From contig DNVW01000006.1 in assembly GCA_003507395.1 (NCBI GenBank), positions 213,129-221,161 on the forward strand: a stretch of DNA of 8,033 nt. The letters run 5' to 3'. The notes beneath the pieces are model-generated. The model was given only the letters and a program-made list of their open reading frames with translations, did not search any database and was not told where the DNA came from. Positions 1 through 6,935 of the stretch are shown in pieces (the first letter of the stretch is position 1; each line of letters begins with the position of its first letter). A program made the translations under genes and the position numbers. This DNA comes from Clostridiales bacterium. Its GTDB lineage: Bacteria > Bacillota > Clostridia > TANB77 > CAG-508.

Positions 1-13
1 GTGTGCCAATATT

Positions 14-31
14 CCCCGTCCCCTCTGACAC
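14..31. repeat. Partial GC-rich repeat, half of a probable hairpin element
   Basis: A GC-rich 18-base segment, ccccgtcccctctgacac, stands out from the A/T-rich surroundings. It resembles the right arm of the hairpin repeats at 6936-6978 and 7671-7713, sharing the ccgtcc core and an end in ctgaca. The other arm would lie before the window. It sits just past the stop codon of the dehydrogenase gene, so it could also mark the 3' end of the large operon. Its membership of the same repeat family is inferred from short similarity only. Confidence 0.4.
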
Positions 32-789
32 TATCTTTTTTTCGTTTGTGTATGATATGAAAATTCTTCTACTATTACATCTGGTGTCATTTCTGTTAAC
101 CATCTTACTATTTTTATTAATGTTCCAGGAATAATAATTAATTTTCCTTTTTGCATTTTTTTTATTGCATATTTCGCTACATATTCGCTTGTAAGTCCTG
201 GTATTTTAAATTTTACATTTGCTACATTATTAAAGTTTGTATCTACTGGTCCTGGGCAAAGCAGACTTATTTTTACTTTTGATTTATTTTTTCTTAGTTC
301 TTTTCTTATTGCTCTTGTTAATGAAACCACATAGTTTTTCGTAGCATAATATGTTGCCATTAATGGTCCTGGCATAAATCCTGCTATTGATGCTACATTT
401 AATATATGCCCTTTGTTTTCTTTTACCATTTCTTTTAAATATAATTTTGTAAGAATATGAACAGCTGTAATATTTGTGTTAATCATATTTATTTCTTTTT
501 CTAAATCTGTTTCTGCAAATTCTCCAAATAAGCCAAATCCCGCATTGTTTATTAATACATCTATATTTTTTTCGTTTTCATACAATTTGTAGCAATTCTC
601 TTTTATGTTTAAATCCATAGGGTATATTGTTATATTTATTTTATTGTTTTCTGTTTCTAGTTCATTTTTTATTTTAGTTAATCCATCTTCATTTCTAGCA
701 ACTAAAATTAGATTATAATTTAGTTTTGCTAAAATTCTTGCCATATCTCTTCCTATTCCAGAAGAAGCCCCTGTTATTAAAGCTTTCAT
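31..789 (-). CDS. Short-chain dehydrogenase/reductase (SDR), NAD(P)-dependent
   Basis: Classical SDR oxidoreductase of 252 residues, a cytosolic Rossmann-fold enzyme using NAD(P)(H). Visible motifs: cofactor-binding TGASSGIG (residues 6-13), an arginine at the end of beta-2 (VAR, residue 32) that usually favours NADPH, Asp59 in the MDL motif, NNAG (81-84), Asn106, catalytic Ser134 (NVAS), Tyr147 and Lys151 (YYATK), and the PGPVDT loop. The substrate cannot be read from sequence; relatives are annotated as broad ketone/aldehyde or acyl-chain reductases. An in-frame ATG at 807 abuts the upstream stop codon but has no ribosome site. The ATG at 789 has AAGGA 10 bases upstream and gives the family's usual N-terminus, so it is preferred. 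It is last in the operon, 18 bases after the BspA-type gene, and is probably translated from that transcript. Its link to the surface module is unclear. Confidence 0.9.
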   Translation of the reverse strand: MKALITGASSGIGRDMARILAKLNYNLILVARNEDGLTKIKNELETENNKINITIYPMDLNIKENCYKLYENEKNIDVLINNAGFGLFGEFAETDLEKEINMINTNITAVHILTKLYLKEMVKENKGHILNVASIAGFMPGPLMATYYATKNYVVSLTRAIRKELRKNKSKVKISLLCPGPVDTNFNNVANVKFKIPGLTSEYVAKYAIKKMQKGKLIIIPGTLIKIVRWLTEMTPDVIVEEFSYHTQTKKR

Positions 790-799
790 ATTTAATTTT

Positions 800-804
800 T
801 CCTT
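800..804 (-). promoter_or_regulatory. Ribosome binding site choosing the SDR start
   Basis: AAGGA on the minus strand, 10 bases before the ATG at 789. It lies inside the alternative reading that starts at 807, where no Shine-Dalgarno sequence precedes the ATG. This favours 789 as the start. The 10-base spacing is slightly long. Confidence 0.5.
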
Positions 805-807
805 CAT

Positions 808-1605
808 CTATGGTTTATCTGTTATGTTTGTAAGGTATCCGGGTGTTTCTGTTTTATCTATTACAGCATAGGTTTTATCTACATAGCTTGAATTATATGT
901 TGTTCCATTTCCACCTACTATTTTAGTACAGTTACTAAACATATTGCTCGAGTTTGTTACCGCTGATGTTGTCCAACCCGTATTTGTTTCTGAATTAAAT
1001 TCACTTACATATATTGTTGTTAAGCTACTACAGCCAGAAAACATTGCGTTCAAGTTTGTTACTTTGCTTATGTCAAATTTGCTTAAATCTATTGTTGTTA
1101 AACTACTACAATTTTGGAACATACCACTTATGGCTGTTATACTACTTGTACTATAACTACTTAGATCTAGTTTTGTTAAGCTAGTACAACCAAAAAACAT
1201 ACTAGTCATATTTGTTACTTTGCTTGTATTGAATTTGCTTACGTCCAATGTTGTTAAGCCACTACAGCCACCAAACATACTAATCATTTCGGTTACATTA
1301 CTAGTATTAAATTTACTTACATCTAATGTTGTTAAACTACTACAATTATAAAACATAAATTTCATGCTTGTTACTTTGCTTGTATCAAATTTTCTTAAGT
1401 CTAATGTTGTTAAGCTACTACAATAATAGAACATATATCGCATATTTGTTACGCCATAAGTACTGAAGTTTTCAAAATTTATTTTTGCTAATTTTATTAA
1501 ATTTTGAAATAAATATTTCGCATCTTCATTTGCAGCAATTATTCCATCACTTGCAAAAGTTAATTCATATAATCCATCTCCATCTGTATCTGTGTAATAT
1601 GCCAT
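808..1605 (-). CDS. BspA-type repeat surface protein, C-terminal portion (frameshifted continuation)
   Basis: A 265-residue frame containing six units of the 26-residue BspA/Listeria-type repeat (MF..CS.LTTLDVS.FNTS.VT.; MF at residues 58, 84, 110, 136, 162, 188), then a cap with the IVGGNGTT and PGYLT motifs. It has no signal peptide, and its ATG at 1605 has no ribosome site. The same frame stays open upstream to about 1704, and those 32 extra codons (KIETIEFKLGKEQP...DASEKQDES) closely match residues 195-225 of the upstream BspA-type protein. It is therefore almost certainly the second half of that gene, separated by a one-base shift in the A8 run at 1703-1710. Translation as an independent protein is unlikely. 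DTDGDGLYE at residues 6-14 resembles a calcium-binding loop. There is no LPXTG motif or C-terminal membrane anchor. Confidence 0.75.
   Translation of the reverse strand: MAYYTDTDGDGLYELTFASDGIIAANEDAKYLFQNLIKLAKINFENFSTYGVTNMRYMFYYCSSLTTLDLRKFDTSKVTSMKFMFYNCSSLTTLDVSKFNTSNVTEMISMFGGCSGLTTLDVSKFNTSKVTNMTSMFFGCTSLTKLDLSSYSTSSITAISGMFQNCSSLTTIDLSKFDISKVTNLNAMFSGCSSLTTIYVSEFNSETNTGWTTSAVTNSSNMFSNCTKIVGGNGTTYNSSYVDKTYAVIDKTETPGYLTNITDKP
997..1443 (-). repeat. 78-bp tandem repeats encoding 26-residue BspA units, block 2
   Basis: Six imperfect in-frame copies of a 78-bp unit, recognisable on the plus strand by recurring cttacatctaatgttgtta and by aaacat about every 78 bases. Each encodes one 26-residue repeat with a MF..C start and the core LTTLD(V/L)S.F. 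Block 2 belongs to the frameshifted C-terminal portion. Confidence 0.85.
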
Positions 1606-1694
1606 TATACTTTCATCTTGTTTTTCTGATGCATCAAAACTTTCTACTATAGTTCCACTTGGTTGTTCTTTTCCTAATTTAAATTCTATTGTTT

Positions 1695-3971
1695 CTATTT
1701 TATTTTTTTTATTGTACCTTTTAAATATGCTCCAGTTGCAGCTACACTGCTAGCAGATATTAATCTATTCACCTGCTGGTTTCCATTAATATTTGTAAGG
1801 TATCCAGGTGTTTCTGCTGTATCTATTACAGCATAGGTTTTATCTGTGTAACTCGAATTAAATGTTGTTCCATTTCCACCTACTATTTTGGTACAGAGAC
1901 CAAACATTTTTGTTGAGTTTGTTACTGCTGATGTTGTCCATCCTGAATTTGTTTCTGAATCAAATTCACTTACATATATTGTTGTTAAGCTAGTACAAGC
2001 ATCGAACATATTCCCCATACTTTTTACGCTACTTGTATTAAAATTGCTTATATCTAGTGTTATTAAGCCACTACAAGTTTGAAACATGTATGCCATTCCT
2101 GTCACTTTGCTTGTGTCAAATTTGCTTACATCTAATGTCGTTAAGCTATTACAAAATCCAAACATACCAACCATATCAGTTACATTGCTTGTATTAAAAT
2201 TACTTACATCTAATGTTGTTAAGCTACTACAAGTATTAAACATATTATGCATGTTTGTTACATTGCTTGTGTCAAATTTACTTACATCTAATGTTGTTAG
2301 TCCACTACAACTTTGAAACATATATCGTATGTCTGTTACTTTGCTTGTATTAAATTTGCTTACATCTAATGTTGTTAGGCTACTACAATATCCAAACATA
2401 TATTGCATGCTTGTTACATTACTTGTATTAAAATTGCTTACATCTAGTGTTGTTAAACTACTACATTTATAAAACATATATCGCATGTTTGTTACATTGC
2501 TTGTATCAAATTTACTTAAATCTAGTGTTGTTAAGCCACTACAACTAGAAAACATCTGATACATGCTAGTTACATTGCTTGTATCAAAATTACTTACATT
2601 TAATGTTGTTAAGCTTTTACAATTATTGAACATGTCCCCCATATCTGTTGCACTACTTGTATTAAAATTGCTTATATCCAGACTTGTCAATTTTGAACAT
2701 CCAATAAACATTCTTACAAAACTTGTTGCTTTAGATGTATTCCAGTTTGACATATCTATATTTTCTAAATTAGTACAATTTTCAAACATTCCTCCATATG
2801 AGTATCCAGAATAAGTACCAAATCTCGTTACTTGACTAGTATCAAAATTGCTTAAATCTAATGTCGTTAATCCACTACATTTACCAAACATAGAGTTCAT
2901 ATTTGTTACTTTGCTTGTATTAAAATTGCTTACCTCTAATGTTGTTAAGCCACTGCAATTACCAAACATAGATTGCATATTTGTTACATTGCTTGTATTA
3001 AATTTACTTACATCTAGTGTTGTTAAGCCACTACAATTACCAAACATAGATTGCATATCTATTACATTAGTTGTATTAAAATTGCTTAAATTTACTGTTG
3101 TCAATCCACTACAATTATAGAACATTTGTTGCATGCCTGTTACGCCATAAGTACTAAAATTATTAAATTCTATACTTGTTAAATTTGTTAAATTTTGAAA
3201 TAAATATTGTGCATTTTTATTTGTAGCAATCACTTCATCACTTGCAAAAGTTAGCTCATATAAATTATTTCCGTCTGTATCTGTATAATATCCAATTATA
3301 CTCTCATCTTGTTTTTCTGAAGCATCAAAAATCTCTGCTGTTCCTTCTGGTTGCTCTTTTCCTAATTTAAATTCTATAGTTTCTATCTTTTCTTTTGTTA
3401 TTGTACCAGTTAAATATTTTCCAGTTGCAGCTACACTATTCGCTAATACTAATCTATTTGGTTCTGCTATTTTAAAATTTATATATGAACTTAATGCTGT
3501 TCTTTCTGGTAACACTCCATTTTTATATCTAAATGTTATATATATTTCTTTTGTTTCTTTTGCTCCTATTGTTTCTCCAATATTAAATCCGCTTATTTCA
3601 AAATTAATGTCTGGGTTATCATAAAATTCTTCATCATATAACACTCCTACAAATGGATAAGTATTTTCAGAATTGTTATATACTGTTACTTTATATTCTA
3701 TCTCTGAATTTGGGTTTATATCTGATAATTCTATTAAGCTTTGCATCATTGTACCTTTATAGTACACTATATTTGATGTATTTAAGTTTGCATCTATATC
3801 TTTTATATATTCTACATTTGTTATAAAAACTCCACTTTGAACTGTTGCAATTACTTCTCCTTTTATTTCTCCAGTTATAGAATTAATTGTTGCATATCCT
3901 ATTCCCATAAATAATATTGACATTAATAAAAGGAATAGCCATGAAGTACTTTTTCTTATTCTAAGTTTCAC
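1695..3971 (-). CDS. BspA-type 26-residue-repeat surface protein with SipW-type signal (N-terminal portion)
   Basis: Secreted or surface protein, 758 residues as read. It starts with a GTG codon behind a perfect AAGGAGG (7-base spacing). Residues 11-27 are a hydrophobic signal ending in GYA, the signature also seen in the small protein at 6288-6794. Residues about 31-170 form a TasA-like beta-rich domain (KVTVYNNS, KEIYITFRYK). A linker follows (RLVLANSVAATGKYLTGT...), then 15 repeats of 26 residues (MF at 283 to 655; DUF285/Liste_lipo_26 type), and a cap with IVGGNGTT and PGYLT. At residue 736 the linker recurs (RLISASSVAATGAYLKGT) and the frame stops after an A8 run; the continuation is at 808-1605. 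Repaired, it would be 1054 residues. BspA-type repeats are found in surface and adhesion proteins. No cell-wall sorting signal is visible. It is the fourth gene of the operon, 29 bases after the DUF5305 gene. Confidence 0.88.
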   Translation of the reverse strand: MKLRIRKSTSWLFLLLMSILFMGIGYATINSITGEIKGEVIATVQSGVFITNVEYIKDIDANLNTSNIVYYKGTMMQSLIELSDINPNSEIEYKVTVYNNSENTYPFVGVLYDEEFYDNPDINFEISGFNIGETIGAKETKEIYITFRYKNGVLPERTALSSYINFKIAEPNRLVLANSVAATGKYLTGTITKEKIETIEFKLGKEQPEGTAEIFDASEKQDESIIGYYTDTDGNNLYELTFASDEVIATNKNAQYLFQNLTNLTSIEFNNFSTYGVTGMQQMFYNCSGLTTVNLSNFNTTNVIDMQSMFGNCSGLTTLDVSKFNTSNVTNMQSMFGNCSGLTTLEVSNFNTSKVTNMNSMFGKCSGLTTLDLSNFDTSQVTRFGTYSGYSYGGMFENCTNLENIDMSNWNTSKATSFVRMFIGCSKLTSLDISNFNTSSATDMGDMFNNCKSLTTLNVSNFDTSNVTSMYQMFSSCSGLTTLDLSKFDTSNVTNMRYMFYKCSSLTTLDVSNFNTSNVTSMQYMFGYCSSLTTLDVSKFNTSKVTDIRYMFQSCSGLTTLDVSKFDTSNVTNMHNMFNTCSSLTTLDVSNFNTSNVTDMVGMFGFCNSLTTLDVSKFDTSKVTGMAYMFQTCSGLITLDISNFNTSSVKSMGNMFDACTSLTTIYVSEFDSETNSGWTTSAVTNSTKMFGLCTKIVGGNGTTFNSSYTDKTYAVIDTAETPGYLTNINGNQQVNRLISASSVAATGAYLKGTIKKIK
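1701..1712 (-). other. A8 homopolymer at the frameshift joining the two BspA-type frames
   Basis: On the minus strand the message reads ACA AUA AAA AAA AUA AAA UAG, ending the upstream frame. The eight A residues occupy 1710-1703. With nine A the reading becomes ACA AUA AAA AAA AAU AAA AUA GAA, matching the homologous linker earlier in the protein (GTITKEKIETIEFKLGK). A AAA AAA is also a canonical -1 slippery heptamer, and a -1 slip yields exactly this restored frame. AAAAGG lies 6 bases upstream of the run; I see no convincing downstream stem-loop. Indel mutation, phase-variable tract, transcriptional or ribosomal slippage, and homopolymer assembly error all remain open. Confidence 0.8.
1959..3134 (-). 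repeat. 78-bp tandem repeats encoding 26-residue BspA units, block 1
   Basis: Fifteen in-frame copies of a 78-bp unit. Neighbouring copies can be nearly identical, such as those around 2964-3048, where the aaacata anchor recurs exactly 78 bases apart. One unit (about 2790-2890) has an eight-residue insertion rich in Gly, Tyr and Ser (GTYSGYSYGG region). The array is a likely substrate for copy-number change by slippage or recombination. Confidence 0.88.
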
Positions 3972-3978
3972 TCTATTC

Positions 3979-3985
3979 CCTCCTT
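3979..3985 (-). promoter_or_regulatory. Strong ribosome binding site for a GTG start
   Basis: AAGGAGG on the minus strand, 7 bases upstream of the GTG at 3971. This fixes the start of the BspA-type gene at GTG. No ATG gives a better-placed start before the hydrophobic signal. Confidence 0.8.
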
Positions 3986-4000
3986 ACTTTATGCATAATT

Positions 4001-5113
4001 TTACTTGTCATCTTTCTTCTTTTTTTCTTCAGCACTTTTGGCTCTTAATTCATTTCTAATTTCTTTTGCACCTAATACATAAATATATAGCATTCCATCT
4101 TTTACTATCATAAACTTTGTTCTTTCTTTGCCTTCTTCTGTATACATTAATATTGGTGCTTGTAATATATCTCTCATTCTTAGTATTTCATTAAATGTAT
4201 TTATTTGTATAGTTTTATAATTATTAGGGTTTACATCATTATTTGTTGTTTGAATATAACTTTTGTAATCAAATAATATTCTTTTTAATTCTTGGTCATA
4301 CATTGTTTCTGCACTTCTTGTATCTATCATATATTTTATTAATTTTACTAGAATTATTAAGCCTATAATTAATATAATTATTCCTATTACAATAAGATAA
4401 GTTAAATTTTCATATTCACTTTTTCTTAAAAGTATTTGTCCTTCATCTTCTATTACATTTGAACCTATACTTATATCAACTGTTTTAGTTGTTAATGGTA
4501 TGTTTAGGGTCATTACTTTACTTTCTTTGTTTATTTGCTCTCCATCATACTTATTAATTACATATACATACATATCTAATTCTAATGTATTTGTTGTATT
4601 ATCTAAATTATATATATTTATAAATTTATTTATTTTTGCATTATATTCATTATAGTTTATATTGACTCTTTCCGATATTTCTAAGTTTTTTGAATTTAGT
4701 TCTTGTTTTTCTTTACTTATTATCTCTTCTGTTGTTTCATATATTGAATTTGCTCTTTTTGTTTCTTTTACATTTGTTTTAGCCAATATCTTATAACTAT
4801 AAATATATTCTTGTTCTTGTTCTAAGTCTAAGTTATATTTAAAATCCACTTCTATATTTTCTATTAAACTTGCTACTACACTCGTTTTTTCATCTATATA
4901 TTTATCTTCATAGAATTCATTTTCTTTTAAATATACTTTATAGTTTACTTTGGCTTTCTCCGAATATTTATTATAATCATTTTTGGTTAAAGTAAAATAT
5001 GTTATTATAATTATTAGTGCTATTATTATTGTCACAATACTTTCTATTGCTAATATTATTTTATGTTTTTTTCTTTTTCTTTTATGTTGCAATATTATAT
5101 CTTGTTCTTCCAT
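4001..5113 (-). CDS. DUF5305-type bitopic membrane protein
   Basis: A 370-residue membrane protein. A Lys/Arg-rich N-terminus (10-18) is followed by a membrane helix (19-41), an extracytoplasmic domain of about 195 residues, a second helix (237-260) and a cytoplasmic tail ending in EEKKKKDDK. The outer domain has the NYKVYLKENEFYE..YI start and the F.Y.........YSY.I.A pattern that I recognise from DUF5305 proteins, described in haloarchaea and Clostridia and often encoded beside SipW-type signal peptidases. Biochemical function is unknown; a partner or assembly role for the neighbouring peptidase and its substrates is inference from gene order. The start has GGAGG 9 bases upstream. It lies 19 bases after the peptidase gene and 29 before the BspA-type gene, consistent with one transcript. 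The family assignment is from memory of motifs, not a search. Confidence 0.75.
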   Translation of the reverse strand: MEEQDIILQHKRKRKKHKIILAIESIVTIIIALIIIITYFTLTKNDYNKYSEKAKVNYKVYLKENEFYEDKYIDEKTSVVASLIENIEVDFKYNLDLEQEQEYIYSYKILAKTNVKETKRANSIYETTEEIISKEKQELNSKNLEISERVNINYNEYNAKINKFINIYNLDNTTNTLELDMYVYVINKYDGEQINKESKVMTLNIPLTTKTVDISIGSNVIEDEGQILLRKSEYENLTYLIVIGIIILIIGLIILVKLIKYMIDTRSAETMYDQELKRILFDYKSYIQTTNNDVNPNNYKTIQINTFNEILRMRDILQAPILMYTEEGKERTKFMIVKDGMLYIYVLGAKEIRNELRAKSAEEKKKKDDK

Positions 5114-5132
5114 TCCTTTTGTCCTCCGTTCT

Positions 5133-6257
5133 TTATTTCAATATATCATTTACCCATAATGTTATGTATCCTATATATGGAATTCTTGCTTTTACTTTTC
5201 CTACTATATCGGCTGTTTTTCTATATCCATCATCATCTTGCTCATTCGCGTCGCCTTTTGTATAATATCTTGTTTCTTCTCCTAAAATTCTTTGGTCTAC
5301 TATTCTATGAACTATTTTTAGATCATCTTTTATAAATACTATAATATCTCCATTTTTAAGTTCATCATTTTTACCATATGTTTCGTATAGCACAATATCT
5401 CCTTTGTTTATTGTACCTGTCATACTTCCTGAGCCTATTACTAGCACTCCAAATTTAAATTTACAAGAAATTAGCATTATAATTATTGCTACTATAGCGC
5501 AAAGTATTATACTAATAATATGTTCTTTTCGTTTTTGACTTACTGATATTATTTGTCTATTTTTATTGTATAATGTATTCATAACAATATATATAATATA
5601 TGGCACTACCATTTTTATTATAGATTCAAAAAATATATAAATATCTGGTATTATTGGAATTATGTATGAATATAATGTTGTAATTAACCTATATGCTATA
5701 ATTGCTTTTTCATTTCTATATTGTATTATTATATAATTATATAAAAGATTGTTTGCTATTGAAGAGAATACTATAAAGCCTATTAGCACAAAATAGTCAT
5801 TTACTGTTTCTAAACTATATATATTAGTACTTAAATATACATCTAGCATGACCATTGCTATGAGAATTATTATTTTTGATTTTTTATCTTCTTTTAAGAG
5901 TACACTTTTTCTTATTATTTCTGATGATACTATTATTACTATATATGGTATTATGTAATTTAATATAGACCATATACTTAATTTTACTGTTGCACTATAG
6001 AATCCAACAAATATTCCTAATATATATATAGTTGCTAAATATAGGATTCCAAATGCACTTAATAAAATTATTATTTGCCTATTATTTGTGAGCTTTGTCT
6101 TGTCTGTTTTTATTAATTTTACACTAATAATCATAGACACTAATAATACTACCGCTGTAACTTGTCTTGTTATTGTATCATTAAATATCATAGCCAAAAG
6201 AAGAAATATTATTAGCGTAAATTCTATTGTATATAATCTTACTTTTTCGTTCTTCAT
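5133..6257 (-). CDS. SipW/SEC11-type signal peptidase I with N-terminal polytopic membrane domain
   Basis: Membrane serine protease that removes signal peptides. The catalytic domain is about residues 268-374: box B GSGSMTGTI with nucleophile Ser278, then KGDIVLY, NGDIIVF, IVHRI with His317 in place of the usual bacterial Lys, and YYTKGDANEQDD with Asp336. The Ser/His arrangement marks the ER/archaeal class that includes B. subtilis SipW, which processes TasA. At 374 residues it is about twice as long as SipW. Residues 1-265 hold roughly eight or nine hydrophobic segments (about 9-24, 33-50, 60-87, 93-114, 128-142, 153-172, 190-207, 213-229, 247-264) rather than the usual one or two. AAAGGAGG lies 4 bases before the ATG. 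It is second in the operon, 30 bases after its probable substrate gene. Confidence 0.9.
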   Translation of the reverse strand: MKNEKVRLYTIEFTLIIFLLLAMIFNDTITRQVTAVVLLVSMIISVKLIKTDKTKLTNNRQIIILLSAFGILYLATIYILGIFVGFYSATVKLSIWSILNYIIPYIVIIVSSEIIRKSVLLKEDKKSKIIILIAMVMLDVYLSTNIYSLETVNDYFVLIGFIVFSSIANNLLYNYIIIQYRNEKAIIAYRLITTLYSYIIPIIPDIYIFFESIIKMVVPYIIYIVMNTLYNKNRQIISVSQKRKEHIISIILCAIVAIIIMLISCKFKFGVLVIGSGSMTGTINKGDIVLYETYGKNDELKNGDIIVFIKDDLKIVHRIVDQRILGEETRYYTKGDANEQDDDGYRKTADIVGKVKARIPYIGYITLWVNDILK

Positions 6258-6287
6258 ATTTCCTCCTTTGGTTATTTTTTCTTTACA

Positions 6288-6794
6288 CTATGGTTGTTGT
6301 GGCTCTGCTGTTATTTCAACTCCTATTGTTGCTGTTTCATCTGCTGTTACTGGTGTTTTTATTAATTCTACTGTTACTTCTATTGTTGTTGTGTTTCCAG
6401 CTGTTATTGTTGTTGGATCTGCTATTTTTTGAGTAACAGTAAAATATGTTTCATTGTCATTTGTAGTTGTTGCAGATAATTTTGCTGATAAATCTTCACT
6501 ATTGTTTAATATTGTGTATGTTGCTGTTACTTTATCTCCTTTTGCTGTTAATCCTTGAACATTCATAGTTGCTTTTAATTCATCTGTTGGATGAAGTTCT
6601 GCTGTTGCTAAACTTTCATTTGAAACTGTTGGTGTTCCTGTAAATTTAACTTTGAAGTTTTCTGGGTTTGGTGTACCTGTTGCTTGTCCTGAAATATTTA
6701 ATATTCTATTACTTATTACTGCATATCCAACAGCTACTAATATCATGACTACTACTAATACAACACCTATTATTATTGATGTTTTTTTATTCAT
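6288..6794 (-). CDS. Small TasA-like surface protein with SipW-type signal peptide
   Basis: A 168-residue exported protein. MNKK is followed by a hydrophobic run (7-22) ending in VGYAVISN (22-29), with GYA as the probable cleavage region. The mature part is Thr/Ala/Val-rich, has no cysteine, and shows alternating beta-strand patterns (KVTATYTILNNS; ITAGNTTTIEVTVEL) like a TasA/CalY beta-sandwich. The same two patterns occur in residues 31-170 of the BspA-type protein, suggesting related domains. Known TasA-type proteins form surface or matrix fibres; fibre formation here is inference. A GTG at 6803 is in frame, but it is part of the Shine-Dalgarno AGGGGGTG, so the ATG at 6794, 6 bases beyond it, is the better start. 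It is first in the operon, immediately before the signal peptidase, which supports a substrate role. Confidence 0.8.
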   Translation of the reverse strand: MNKKTSIIIGVVLVVVMILVAVGYAVISNRILNISGQATGTPNPENFKVKFTGTPTVSNESLATAELHPTDELKATMNVQGLTAKGDKVTATYTILNNSEDLSAKLSATTTNDNETYFTVTQKIADPTTITAGNTTTIEVTVELIKTPVTADETATIGVEITAEPQQP

Positions 6795-6800
6795 TCTTCT

Positions 6801-6808
6801 CACCCCCT
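6801..6808 (-). promoter_or_regulatory. Ribosome binding site deciding the TasA-like start
   Basis: AGGGGGTG on the minus strand, 6 bases before the ATG at 6794. The longer reading would start at the GTG inside this motif and would have no ribosome site of its own. Confidence 0.6.
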
Positions 6809-6840
6809 ATTATTGTTGAAAATTTTGTTTCCATATCTTT

Positions 6841-6868
6841 ATTTTACTACTTATAATTTTTATTTCAA
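6841..6868 (-). promoter_or_regulatory. Candidate sigma-A promoter of the surface-module operon
   Basis: On the minus strand, TTGAAA (6868-6863), a 16-base spacer and TAAAAT (6846-6841) lie about 47 bases before the first start codon of the operon. Each hexamer differs from consensus by one base. The region is very A/T-rich, so chance matches are easy. It is the best candidate in the gap. Confidence 0.4.
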
Positions 6869-6935
6869 TAGTTTATGCTTATATTTTGTATTACATTTTT
6901 GTTACAGAAATATCACACGATAAATAAGGACGATT

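Noticed and set aside
1717..1733. AAAAGG and GGAG upstream of the A8 run as a dnaX-like stimulator of -1 frameshifting
   Set aside because: Spacings to the slippery site (6 and 19 bases) do not fit the usual 10-14 for -1 stimulation, and no downstream stem-loop is evident, so it is not claimed as a programmed signal.
1888..3120. Several plus-strand open frames of 64-90 codons opposite the BspA repeats
   Set aside because: They repeat with the 78-bp period and are the antisense image of the repeat coding sequence, with no ribosome sites.
959..3134. CRISPR-like regular spacing of near-identical segments
   Set aside because: The whole 78-bp period is coding and conserved, with no constant-repeat and variable-spacer structure; it is a protein repeat array.
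5017..6436. Plus-strand hydrophobic open frames opposite the DUF5305, signal peptidase and TasA-like genes
   Set aside because: Low-complexity Leu/Phe/Val strings arising from antisense of A/T-rich genes; they conflict with well-supported minus-strand genes.
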